Assembly (NCBI RefSeq): GCF_050908235.1
Contig: NZ_CP194340.1
Direction: 5' to 3' (one strand)
DNA from: Pseudoramibacter alactolyticus
GTDB lineage: Bacteria > Bacillota > Clostridia > Eubacteriales > Eubacteriaceae
Length of the DNA: 64,000 nt
Of this stretch, positions 1 through 7,660 are shown in pieces; position 1 is the first letter of the stretch, and each line of letters starts with the position of its first letter. The translations under genes were made by a program, and so were the position numbers. The notes beneath the pieces were generated by a model that saw nothing but the letters and a program-made list of their open reading frames with translations, did no database searches and had not been told where the DNA came from.

Positions 1-197
1 CACAGACGCGCACCGATCACCACACCGGGGATCAACACCAGAAAAAAATCGGTCACATCGTCCGGCGAAAGGCCCGTGCGCCGGCAGCGCCGCCAGGCGA
101 TCACCATGCCGAGCACCAACGCACCGGCGATTAAAATACCATACCAGCGCACCGTGATCCCGCCGACATGCAAGGCGATTGGATTGGGCTGCCTCAT
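1..197 (-). CDS. lgt: Prolipoprotein diacylglyceryl transferase, N-terminal part (cut by window edge)
   Basis: Reading leftwards from an ATG at 195-197, the frame stays open to the window edge and gives about 65 residues starting MRQPNPIALHVGGITVRWYG. A short polar start, then GGITVRWYGILIA followed by a hydrophobic helix, is the characteristic N terminus of Lgt. This integral membrane enzyme moves diacylglycerol from phosphatidylglycerol to the lipobox cysteine of prolipoproteins. The ATG overlaps the recN stop codon (ATGA), so translation is probably coupled to recN. Only the first two membrane segments are visible and the catalytic residues lie outside the window. Family call is by sequence pattern; confidence is good but not complete because of truncation. 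Confidence 0.85.
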   Translation of the reverse strand, partial: MRQPNPIALHVGGITVRWYGILIAGALVLGMVIAWRRCRRTGLSPDDVTDFFLVLIPGVVIGARL

Positions 198-1912
198 GTC
201 TTGGCCTCCTGTCTTTGTTTCTCCTTCTGCGCCCGCGCCAGAGCGAGCATTTCTTCCGCGTGCGTGCCGGCCGAAGCCGTGACGGCCGCTCCCGAAAGCA
301 TCCCCGCGAGCGCGTCCCGGCTTTCCGCCGATGACAGCGCGTGAAAGGCCACCTGGGTCGATTTTTCGTCCGCGCTTTTAAGCACCTGAAAATGTGCGTC
401 GGCCATCGCCGCGATCTGCGGCAGATGGGTGATGCAGATAACCTGACGCTTCCGGGAGAGCGCCATGATCTTTTCCGCCACGGTCTGAGCCGTCCGGCCG
501 GAGATGCCCGTGTCGATTTCGTCGAAGATCATGGTCTCCATGCGGTCGAGCTCCCCAAAGATGCATTTGATCGCCAGCATGATGCGCGAGATTTCCCCGC
601 CGCTGGCCACTTCCTTCAGCGGACGCAGGGGCGTCCCCGGATTTACCGCGATCTGAAAGGTGATGGTGTCGCTGCCCCAGGGCGAGATGATTTTTTCGTC
701 CTTTTCGATTTCAATCTTAAACCGGGCCCGATTCATGGCGAGGTCGGCCAGCTCTCCTTCGATGGCGCCGGAAAGGGTTTCTGCCGCGCGCAAACGCTCT
801 GCATGCAGCACGGCCGCCGTTTCCCGATAGGCCTTCCAAAGGGTTTTATATTCGTGCTTCATCGCAATCAGATGATCGTCGTGATGGGCCAAGTCGTCCA
901 GTTCTTCGGCCAGTTGCTCGCCGTAAGCCACGATTTCCTCAACCGTCGCCCCGTATTTGCGCCGCAGTCCCTCGATGAGCGCGAGCCGCTGCTCTACCGT
1001 TTCAAGCCGTTTGGGATCAAAGGCCATGTCCGACAGGTAAACGCCCAGCTCGCCGGATAAATCCCCGAGGCCATCCAGGGCGTCCTTCACCGTCTGCCGA
1101 TAGGGCGCAAAGGTCTCGTCGATTGCCGAAAGTCTGGCCAGACGCTCCTGCAGCTGGGCCAGACTTTCCAGCACGCCGGCGCTTTCCCCATCGTCGCCGT
1201 CGAGCAGGCTCCGGGCTTCTCCAGCCAGCGAAAAGAGCATCTCCCCGTTCTCCAGAATGCGCTGCTCCTTCTCCAAGGCCGCGTCTGCCGCCGGGTCCAA
1301 ATGCGCCTCGCGGATCTGGGCCAGCTCGAAGGCGATCATTTCCTTGCGGCGTTCAATCTCCCGGGCATCCTTTTCCTGATCGCGGATGGTCTTCGACAAG
1401 GTTTTGAGCTTATCGGCCTGCTGCCGGGTTTTAAGCAGCAACGCCGCCACCGGCGTGCCGCCCCAAGCGTCGAGCAGCCGCCTTTGGGCCTCGCTTTGAA
1501 AAAGCGAGTTATTCTCGTGCTGGCTGTGGATATCCACCAGATCCCGGCCCAGGGTTTTCAGCTGAGCCACGGTCACCGCGTAGCCGTTGACACGGCACAC
1601 ATTGTGCCCGCTGCGGCTGATGGATCGGGTGAGGATCAGTTCATCGTCCGGCGTGGCAATGGCCATCTCGGCCAAATGCTCGTGCACGGCACTATTCTGA
1701 TCGAAGCTGAACACCCCCTGCACCGACATGCGATCGGCGCCCTGGCGAATATTCTGTTTATTGGCCCGCTGGCCGAGAATCAACGTCAGCGCGTCGATCA
1801 CGATGGATTTCCCGGCGCCGGTTTCCCCGGTGATCACGTTGAGATGGCTGTCCCAGTTAATATCCAGCTGTTCGATCAGCGCGTAATTGGTTATCGATAT
1901 CCGTTTTAACAC
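194..1912 (-). CDS. recN: DNA repair protein RecN
   Basis: A 572-residue SMC-like ATPase of the usual RecN length. The Walker A motif GETGAGKS lies at residues 29-36. Long charged coiled-coil arms fill the middle (about 150-370). The C-terminal ATPase half carries the signature EVASGGEISRIMLAIK and the Walker B IFDEIDTGISG. RecN acts early at DNA double-strand breaks, tethering ends before RecA-mediated recombination. It follows argR by about 40 bases in the nadK–argR–recN series, an arrangement known from many Firmicutes. In spore-formers recN is commonly followed by spoIVB and spo0A; here it is followed directly by lgt with a 4-base overlap. Confidence 0.97.
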   Translation of the reverse strand: MLKRISITNYALIEQLDINWDSHLNVITGETGAGKSIVIDALTLILGQRANKQNIRQGADRMSVQGVFSFDQNSAVHEHLAEMAIATPDDELILTRSISRSGHNVCRVNGYAVTVAQLKTLGRDLVDIHSQHENNSLFQSEAQRRLLDAWGGTPVAALLLKTRQQADKLKTLSKTIRDQEKDAREIERRKEMIAFELAQIREAHLDPAADAALEKEQRILENGEMLFSLAGEARSLLDGDDGESAGVLESLAQLQERLARLSAIDETFAPYRQTVKDALDGLGDLSGELGVYLSDMAFDPKRLETVEQRLALIEGLRRKYGATVEEIVAYGEQLAEELDDLAHHDDHLIAMKHEYKTLWKAYRETAAVLHAERLRAAETLSGAIEGELADLAMNRARFKIEIEKDEKIISPWGSDTITFQIAVNPGTPLRPLKEVASGGEISRIMLAIKCIFGELDRMETMIFDEIDTGISGRTAQTVAEKIMALSRKRQVICITHLPQIAAMADAHFQVLKSADEKSTQVAFHALSSAESRDALAGMLSGAAVTASAGTHAEEMLALARAQKEKQRQEAKT

Positions 1913-1952
1913 GACGCCCTCCTTTCGCGGCCCTCGCGCCTCTTGACTGCCT

Positions 1953-2411
1953 TCACTGCGGCTGCTTCATCAGTTTCCGGAAGCGATCCGCCACATGGAG
2001 CACATCCTTTTCGTTGCGCACCGCCACAAAAATGGTGTCGTCTCCGGCAATGGTCCCCACAATTTCCGGCCACTCCAAACCGTCGATGGCAATGGCCGCC
2101 GCCTGCCCCATGGCCGGCAGGGTGTGAATCACCACGAGAAAGGCCGCGGTATCCACCGTCAACACCGACTCGCGAAACACGGCCTTCACCCGCTCATCGT
2201 AAAGATTGGCGCGGTCGCGCATCGAAGCGTATTGCTGACGGCCGCGGCTGCCCCCCACCTTGATCAGCCCGAGCTCTTTGATGTCCCGGGAGACGGTCGC
2301 CTGAGTCACTTCAAATCCCGCGCGTTTCAGATGCTCGGCCAGCTCCTCCTGGGTCTCAACATCGTTTTGTTCAATAATCTCCAAAATTTTCGATTGTCTC
2401 GAAATTTTCAT
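1953..2411 (-). CDS. argR: Arginine repressor ArgR/AhrC
   Basis: A 152-residue protein, the full family length. The N-terminal winged helix (about residues 1-70) contains the recognition segment QATVSRDIKELGLIKV. The C-terminal domain, ending in the GTIAGDDTIFVAVR stretch, binds L-arginine and makes the hexamer. The family represses arginine biosynthesis and activates catabolism when arginine is bound. Located between nadK and recN as in other Firmicutes, transcribed in the same direction, with about 40 bases to each neighbour. No arginine biosynthetic genes are in this window, so its targets lie elsewhere. Confidence 0.96.
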   Translation of the reverse strand: MKISRQSKILEIIEQNDVETQEELAEHLKRAGFEVTQATVSRDIKELGLIKVGGSRGRQQYASMRDRANLYDERVKAVFRESVLTVDTAAFLVVIHTLPAMGQAAAIAIDGLEWPEIVGTIAGDDTIFVAVRNEKDVLHVADRFRKLMKQPQ

Positions 2412-2453
2412 CTTTGCGTTTTCTCCCCTGATTCTCTCGTGCCGGCCAATTTA

Positions 2454-3338
2454 TTAATGGTCCGTTAATTTACGGCGCAGCTGCTTGAAAAAGCTCATGT
2501 TTCCAAACAGGATCAAATTGGTTTTATAGGGTGCGCGGGTGATGCGGACGCGCCCCCGCCGATTGATCGACAGCGAAACCTGCCCGTCGGCGCACACATC
2601 GATGCCGTGGTTGCGCCCGGAAAAACGGATGTCCACCACGGCGCGTCCCGGCAATACATAAGCGCGGTCGTGCAGCCGATGCGGGCAAATGGGATTGATG
2701 AGCATGATGTTGGCCCGGGGATCGGCCACCGGCCCCCCGGCCGAAAGCGAATAGGCCGTCGAGCCCGTCGGTGTCGCGACGATCAGCCCATCGGCATAAA
2801 AGGTATCCACCAATTCTCCGTCTACCGCCACCGTCAAATCGATCATCCGAATCCCCGCCGCTTTGATCACCACGTCGTTGAGCGCGCTCTGCTTTTCGAC
2901 GGTCCCGTCCTCCCGGGTCACCTGGCTTTCGAGGAGCATGCGCTGATCCAATTGGTAGTCGCCCTCGCACAGACGCGCTAAAATCGCCTCGCAGGATTCC
3001 GCGTCACCTTCCGTTAAAAACCCGAGCTTGCCGAGATTGATGCCGCAAATCGGCGTTTCATACGCACCGACTTGTCTCGCCACCCCGAGCAGCGTCCCGT
3101 CCCCGCCGAGGGTCACAATGCAGTCCGGCCGGGAGAAAAAGGTATCCTTGGGAACCCCCGCCACGCCGGCAAGCTCCCCCAATTCCGTCAGCTGGCGCTG
3201 AAGCATCACCGTTTTAACGCCCCGATCGCCCAAATAGGCCACGCATCGTCTGGCCATCGCCACCGAGGTCTGCTTGTCAAAATTAATATAAATGCCGATT
3301 TCCTCAATTTTAACGTCCGGCACGCTTTTGTGTCTCAT
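2454..3338 (-). CDS. nadK: NAD kinase
   Basis: ATP/polyphosphate-dependent kinase that phosphorylates NAD to NADP. Visible signatures are the GGDGTLLGVAR motif (about residues 70-80), the NLGKLGFLTEG segment and the TPTGSTAYSLSAGGP substrate loop, in the normal order. I place the start at the ATG at 3336-3338 (294 residues, beginning MRHKSVPDVK), 22 bases after the tlyA stop. The frame also extends upstream to 3425, but that would overlap tlyA by 65 bases and adds a stretch with no family resemblance. The ribosome-binding site is weak for either choice. Co-oriented with tlyA and argR, presumably one operon. Confidence 0.94.
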   Translation of the reverse strand: MRHKSVPDVKIEEIGIYINFDKQTSVAMARRCVAYLGDRGVKTVMLQRQLTELGELAGVAGVPKDTFFSRPDCIVTLGGDGTLLGVARQVGAYETPICGINLGKLGFLTEGDAESCEAILARLCEGDYQLDQRMLLESQVTREDGTVEKQSALNDVVIKAAGIRMIDLTVAVDGELVDTFYADGLIVATPTGSTAYSLSAGGPVADPRANIMLINPICPHRLHDRAYVLPGRAVVDIRFSGRNHGIDVCADGQVSLSINRRGRVRITRAPYKTNLILFGNMSFFKQLRRKLTDH

Positions 3339-3360
3339 TTGCTTTTCTGCTGATTCCAAT

Positions 3361-4233
3361 CTATTTTGTCTCCTCGGATTCTCCGTTTTGATAATGGCGG
3401 TGTGCCCGCGCCACCAGCGCCTCAATAGCGGCCGCCCCGCTCACCGCTTCGTCGTGTGCCACCTCGGCCGTCGACGCCTCTTTCCTGGTCAGACATAAAA
3501 ATTCAATATTGCCCTTGGGCCCGCGAATCGGCGAATAGTCGAGCCCCGCCACCGAAAATCCCGCCGCTTCGATGCCGGCGGCGGTCTGCGCGATCGCTTC
3601 CCGGTGAACGGCCGGATCCCGGACGACCCCATGCTTGCCCACCTTTCCCTTGCCGACTTCAAACTGGGGCTTGATCAGCCAAATGCCCAGCGCCCCCGGC
3701 TTCACACAGCGGTAAATCGCCGGCATCATTTTGAGCACCGAGATAAAGGACACATCCATCACCGAGCCGTCGGCGGGGGTATCGAGCCCCGGCAGCGTGT
3801 CCGGCCCGGCGTAGCGAAAATTCGTCCGTTCCAGGCAGATCACCCGGGAATCATTGCGCAGTTTCCAATCAAACTGGCCGTAGCCCACATCCGCCGCAAT
3901 CACCCTGGACGCACCGTTTTGCAGCAGGCAATCCGTAAATCCGCCGGTGGACGCGCCGATGTCGAGAAACGTCTTGCCCGCCACCGGAAAATCGAATACG
4001 CGAAGCCCCCGCGCAAGCTTGAGCCCGCCCCGGCTGACAAAGGGAATCGCATCGCCCTTAACCGTCACCTGATGCTTCTCAAGCGTCACGCTCACCTGAT
4101 CGCCGGCCTTGGTGTGTGCCCGGCCGTCCACGCGGACAAGGCCTGCCATAATGGCCTTCTTGGCTCTTTCCCGGGTATCGAAAAAGCCAAGCTTCACCAG
4201 CATTTTATCCAATCGCTCTTTGTGCTTGCTCAT
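3361..4233 (-). CDS. tlyA: TlyA-family rRNA 2'-O-methyltransferase (YqxC)
   Basis: 290 residues. Residues about 5-65 form an S4 RNA-binding domain (RLDKMLVKLGFFDTRERAKK). After the linker comes a FtsJ-like Rossmann methyltransferase with the SAM motif FLDIGASTGGFTDCLLQNGA (about 88-107), then VMDVSFISV and WLIKPQFE. TlyA proteins methylate cytidines in 16S and 23S rRNA and affect capreomycin sensitivity; some were once called hemolysins. The ATG overlaps the oapA stop by one base (TAATG), indicating coupling. Same operon as oapA and nadK. Confidence 0.95.
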   Translation of the reverse strand: MSKHKERLDKMLVKLGFFDTRERAKKAIMAGLVRVDGRAHTKAGDQVSVTLEKHQVTVKGDAIPFVSRGGLKLARGLRVFDFPVAGKTFLDIGASTGGFTDCLLQNGASRVIAADVGYGQFDWKLRNDSRVICLERTNFRYAGPDTLPGLDTPADGSVMDVSFISVLKMMPAIYRCVKPGALGIWLIKPQFEVGKGKVGKHGVVRDPAVHREAIAQTAAGIEAAGFSVAGLDYSPIRGPKGNIEFLCLTRKEASTAEVAHDEAVSGAAAIEALVARAHRHYQNGESEETK

Positions 4234-4874
4234 TAATTTTTCCTATTCACCAAATTTTGGACGGCCGCGATGGGACCGGCGATCGCACTGACGATGGCCG
4301 TTCCGTTTTTCATGGCCACATCCTTGCCGATAGCCTTGCCGCCGACGGTAAGGCAGGCCACCGATGCGGCGATGATTAATCCGGCGAAGGACGAATCCGC
4401 CAGACCGTAAAACCGCGCCAGCTGCGCCGTGATCGACACGGAAATCCCGCCGGACACCACGCCGCAGATGTCCCCGATCACATCGTTGCACACCGAAGAT
4501 ACCTTCGCCGCGTTTTTCACAAGCCACACGGCCGTTTTGGCCCCCCTTCTTTTGCGGGCCGCCATCGCGTTAAAGGGCTCCAAGCTCACCGAGGCCACGG
4601 CAATGCCCACAATATCCGTCGCGATGCCCAGCGCGATAATCGCGATCAAAATCACAAACGAGATCAACAGATTCGCGTTTGACAGCACCGTGTCCGACAG
4701 ATAGGTGATCACCATGGTCGAACAAAAAGTGCCGACGCCCACCAGGGCAATCCATCGCCGATGGGCCTTGGCCTCCTGTTCCCTGCGCATTATTTTTTTA
4801 GCATTCGTTCTGGCCTGTGTCTCCCCCGGTTCTTCCGGCGCTTTTTGACGAGACCTTCGCTTCGTTTCGCTCAT
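4233..4874 (-). CDS. oapA: OapA-like membrane protein (OLE RNA-associated)
   Basis: 213 residues from the ATG at 4872-4874, chosen because CTCCTCC at 4887-4893 (GGAGGAG on the coding strand) lies 12 bases upstream. Upstream in-frame ATGs lack a Shine-Dalgarno site. A basic 40-residue N terminus is followed by four hydrophobic segments, roughly residues 41-60, 69-96, 124-150 and 158-182. OapA, the OLE RNA-binding protein, has a conserved DxxxD motif; here NDVIGD gives D131 and D135. Position also fits: OLE/oapA loci are reported next to tlyA (yqxC), nadK, argR and recN. OapA binds OLE RNA at the membrane and affects stress tolerance. The alternative annotation is an uncharacterised CorB-like membrane protein. 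The identification rests on context plus motif, not on alignment. Confidence 0.8.
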   Translation of the reverse strand: MSETKRRSRQKAPEEPGETQARTNAKKIMRREQEAKAHRRWIALVGVGTFCSTMVITYLSDTVLSNANLLISFVILIAIIALGIATDIVGIAVASVSLEPFNAMAARKRRGAKTAVWLVKNAAKVSSVCNDVIGDICGVVSGGISVSITAQLARFYGLADSSFAGLIIAASVACLTVGGKAIGKDVAMKNGTAIVSAIAGPIAAVQNLVNRKN

Positions 4875-5006
4875 ATTTTTGACAAGCTCCTCCATCCGGG
4901 GCATCGGCTCTGTCCATCTTTGCCGCCCATGCATAAAAAGCCGCTTAAAAATTCATTTTCAATTTCTATTATAACGTAAATTAAAGCCGACGCAAATGGG
5001 CGCAAC

Positions 5007-5081
5007 AAAAAAGGACCATGCCGCATGCATAATCCTTTTGCAAGATGACGGTGCCGCGAGTAAACTTTGCAACATAGGTCC
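5007..5081 (-). terminator. Closing stem and U-run at the 3' end of the OLE RNA candidate
   Basis: On the minus strand GGACCTATG (73-81 side of the segment 5073-5081) pairs with CATGGTCC (5013-5020), enclosing smaller hairpins, and is followed at once by six T residues (5012 down to 5007). This looks like an intrinsic terminator or processing site for the RNA. Transcription of oapA then needs read-through or another promoter. Confidence 0.5.
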
Positions 5082-5674
5082 AGCAGGATTTCCCAAAAGC
5101 TGACCGGCCTGTCGCCGGGCCGACGGTTTCCCTCTACAGCTTTTCCGCCTCGTTTCCGAAAGCGGGGCTGGATTGCCACTGAGTGTGCACTATAATCCCC
5201 ACAGCATTTCTTGCGAGCAGCCTAGGCGTTTTCCGCGGCGGCGCTTTTCGATCCTTAGCCTCTTTTGCAGAAGGGGTTTCGGATGCAATATTTCTAAGAA
5301 ATCGGGCCCTGATTTCCCAAAAACTGTCAATCCATCCACCCGAACCACTCAAGGCAGGCTACGCTGGTTCAAAATCCTTCCGGGCCACAACAGGCCCTGA
5401 CTCATTCCCAGGTTTTCCCCCGACTCACAGTCTGCGGCTTGCTGCGAAAAGCATCGCTGGATTGTTACACCGCGGATGTGGCATCGTGGTCTCCACGGAA
5501 GCAGGGTCGAGGCCTACATGCCGTTGCAGGTTGCCCCATCTTCCTTAACCCCCTGGCGAAACCCTCGACTGGGCGTCAAAGGCAACCCCAAGGGACTTCA
5601 TCGATATGCCCTTCGACGGATTTTTAGGCCCGCCCTGGTGATCGAAAGCCCCGACTAGGATACTGTGTCATCTC
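5007..5674 (-). ncRNA. ole: Candidate OLE RNA (ornate large extremophilic RNA)
   Basis: About 670 bases on the minus strand with no convincing protein gene. The region is preceded by an extended -10 promoter and ends in a closing stem plus U-run, directly upstream of an OapA-like gene in the tlyA–nadK–argR–recN neighbourhood. It is G/A-rich with many GNRA-type tetraloops and GC hairpins. An 18-base segment recurs with 16 matches (5087-5104 and 5311-5328), and GCTGGATTG recurs at 5167-5175 and 5456-5464, suggesting a duplicated structural module. Family length is about 600 bases or more, matching. OLE RNA forms a membrane-associated ribonucleoprotein with OapA. Ends are estimated from promoter and terminator; a covariance-model match is not available here. 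Confidence 0.75.
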
Positions 5675-5680
5675 CCACGC

Positions 5681-5689
5681 ATTATACCA
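5681..5689 (-). promoter_or_regulatory. Extended -10 promoter of the OLE RNA candidate
   Basis: On the minus strand the sequence reads TGGTATAAT, a perfect -10 hexamer with the TGn extension. No good -35 hexamer is seen at 17 bases. The start would fall near 5674. It diverges from the pyrE promoter. Confidence 0.7.
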
Positions 5690-5717
5690 CAAACTGCCGG
5701 TTTTGGCGCCGCCCGCG

Positions 5718-5746
5718 TTGCATTTTTGCCGCCCTTAGGGTATCAT
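5718..5746 (+). promoter_or_regulatory. pyrE promoter
   Basis: TTGCAT at 5718-5723, 17-base spacer, TATCAT at 5741-5746; about 40 bases of leader before the pyrE ATG. No PyrR-type or attenuator structure is evident in so short a leader. Confidence 0.6.
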
Positions 5747-5789
5747 TAAGAAAATTTGACGGCACTGCCGCCATTCGAAGGAGCATCCC

Positions 5790-6458
5790 ATGAACTACAA
5801 AGAAGCCTTTATCGAATTTATGGTCCGCTCGAAGGTTTTGACCTTCGGCGACTTTATCACTAAGAGCGGCCGCAAAACGCCGTATTTCGTCAATACCGGC
5901 AATTATAAAACCTCCGAGCAAATCGCTAAGCTCGGCCAATATTATGCGGCCTGCATCAAAAACCACCTGGACGGCATCGATTTTCTTTACGGCCCCGCCT
6001 ACAAGGGCATTCCGCTGGTGATCACCGCAGCGGCCTCGCTCTACCGCGACCACCATGTGACCATCCCCTACTGCTTTAACCGCAAAGAAGCCAAGGATCA
6101 TGGCGAAGGCGGCCATATCATCGGCTACCGCCCGCAAAACGGCGACACGGCGATGATCGTCGAAGACGTAATCACCGCCGGTACCTCGGTCAAAGAAACG
6201 GTGCCGCTGCTCAAGTCCCTGGCTGAAGACGTGAAGGTTGCCCGTTTGATTATCTCCGTCGACCGCATGGAAAAGGGCGACGGCGGCAAGACGGCCATTG
6301 AGGAAATCGCCGACCGTTTCGGCATCGCCACCACCCCCATCGTCACCGTCAAAGAGATCGTCGCCTGTCTGCACAACCGCGAAGTGGACGGCCGCGTCGT
6401 GATCGACGACGTTATGAAGGCCCGCATCGAGGCTCATCTTGCGCAATACGGCGTCTAA
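5790..6458 (+). CDS. pyrE: Orotate phosphoribosyltransferase
   Basis: 222 residues. PyrE joins orotate to PRPP to make OMP in pyrimidine synthesis. The PRPP-binding loop MIVEDVITAGTSVKETV is present at about residues 122-138. The N terminus carries FGDFITKSGRKTPYFVNTG, and the FLYGPAYKGIPLV stretch corresponds to the family's substrate pocket. GAAGGAG sits 8 bases before the ATG. It is a single gene with its own promoter and terminator, divergent from the OLE RNA and convergent with prfB; no other pyr gene is in the window. Confidence 0.96.
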   Translation: MNYKEAFIEFMVRSKVLTFGDFITKSGRKTPYFVNTGNYKTSEQIAKLGQYYAACIKNHLDGIDFLYGPAYKGIPLVITAAASLYRDHHVTIPYCFNRKEAKDHGEGGHIIGYRPQNGDTAMIVEDVITAGTSVKETVPLLKSLAEDVKVARLIISVDRMEKGDGGKTAIEEIADRFGIATTPIVTVKEIVACLHNREVDGRVVIDDVMKARIEAHLAQYGV

Positions 6459-6473
6459 ATAAAAAGCTGCACC

Positions 6474-6511
6474 AAAAAAGAATCGCCGGCATCACGCCGG
6501 CGATTCTTTTT
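6474..6511. terminator. Bidirectional terminator between pyrE and prfB
   Basis: Perfect 11-base stem GAATCGCCGGC (6480-6490) / GCCGGCGATTC (6496-6506), loop ATCAC, A-run before and T-run after, so it can serve both converging genes. Confidence 0.9.
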
Positions 6512-6529
6512 GATTGCTTGGCTGCCTTG

Positions 6530-7639
6530 TTAAATCGCGCTGGCATCCGCCGCTTCCTTGCGCAGCTCCGCGTTCATAAAGCGGTCGAGATCGCCGTCCA
6601 TCACCGTTTGGATATTGCCCACTTCCACCCCGGTGCGGTGGTCCTTCACCATCGTGTAGGGATGAAACACATAGGAGCGGATCTGGGAGCCCCAGGCAAT
6701 CTGCGAATAATCGCCGACGACATCCTCCAACTTTTCCTTTTGCTCCTGCGCCATGATCTCCACCAGTTTGGATTTGAGCATGTTCATCGCCACTTCTCGG
6801 TTCTGGTGCTGACTGCGCTCGTTCTGGCACTGCACCACCACGCCGGTGGGCAGGTGGGTGATGCGGATCGCCGAGGACGTCTTATTGACGTGCTGGCCGC
6901 CGGCCCCGCTGGAGCGGTAGGTATCCACGCGGATGTCGTCCGGGTTGATCTCGATTTCCACCGAGTCGTCCACCTCCGGTGTCACGTCGAGGGACGCAAA
7001 CGAGGTGTGCCGTCGGCCGGAGGAATCGAAGGGTGAAATGCGCACCAGCCGGTGCACGCCGCGCTCCGTCTTCAGATAGCCGTAGGCATTGATGCCCTCG
7101 ATGAGCAGGGTCGCGCTTTTGATTCCGGCAATATCCCCGGGCTGATAGTCCAGCTGCTTAATCTTATAGCCCCTGGCCTCCGCCCAGCGGGTGTACATCC
7201 GCAGCAGCATCGACGCCCAGTCATGGGATTCGGTGCCGCCAGCCCCCGGATGCAAAGAAATAATAGCGTTGTTGCTGTCGTATTCCCCGGAGAGAAGCAT
7301 TTCCAGCTTGAAATCTTCGAACTTTTCCTGAAAAGCCCCGAGCATCTGCTCGAGCTCGTCCATGCCCTCGCCCTCTTCGGCCAGCTCATACATCACCGAC
7401 ACGTCATCGAGCTCTTCTTTGACCTCGTCGTAGCGGCTGCGCTTACGTTTTAAAATCGTCTGTTCTTTGAGGACTTTCTGGGCACTCTTCTGATCGTTCC
7501 AGAACGCGGGATCTTCGCTTTGGGTCATCAGCGCCGACAAGCGCGCGTCAATCGCCGGCAGATCCATGGATTTGCCCAAAGCTGTAAGCTCTGCGTCCAT
7601 GCCGGTGATCGCCTGCTTCGCCTCGTATAAATCGATCAA
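6530..7639 (-). CDS. prfB: Peptide chain release factor 2
   Basis: 369 residues. RF2 identity comes from the stop-codon recognition motif SPF (ISPFDSSGRRHTSF) and the hydrolysis loop GAGGQHVNKTSSAIR with its GGQ. It terminates translation at UGA and UAA. The frame is continuous from the ATG at 7637-7639: there is no in-frame UGA near codon 25, so the autoregulatory programmed frameshift found in most RF2 genes is absent. It lies 21 bases downstream of secA on the same strand, the usual Firmicute secA–prfB pair. Confidence 0.97.
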   Translation of the reverse strand: MIDLYEAKQAITGMDAELTALGKSMDLPAIDARLSALMTQSEDPAFWNDQKSAQKVLKEQTILKRKRSRYDEVKEELDDVSVMYELAEEGEGMDELEQMLGAFQEKFEDFKLEMLLSGEYDSNNAIISLHPGAGGTESHDWASMLLRMYTRWAEARGYKIKQLDYQPGDIAGIKSATLLIEGINAYGYLKTERGVHRLVRISPFDSSGRRHTSFASLDVTPEVDDSVEIEINPDDIRVDTYRSSGAGGQHVNKTSSAIRITHLPTGVVVQCQNERSQHQNREVAMNMLKSKLVEIMAQEQKEKLEDVVGDYSQIAWGSQIRSYVFHPYTMVKDHRTGVEVGNIQTVMDGDLDRFMNAELRKEAADASAI

Positions 7640-7660
7640 TGCTTTCTTCCTTTCCGGGCC

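Noticed and set aside
2454..3425. Longer NadK starting at 3425
   Set aside because: The additional 29 residues overlap tlyA by 65 bases and bear no resemblance to NAD kinases.
4871..5548. Several open frames of 60-120 codons on both strands in the region upstream of oapA
   Set aside because: They overlap one another, lack good ribosome sites, and have compositions expected of a structured GC-rich RNA; no family resemblance.
5007..5674. RNase P RNA, tmRNA or 6S RNA as alternatives for the non-coding stretch
   Set aside because: I could not find the conserved P4 helix sequences of RNase P, a tRNA-like end of tmRNA, or the long symmetric hairpin with a central bubble expected of 6S; OLE fits length and neighbours better.
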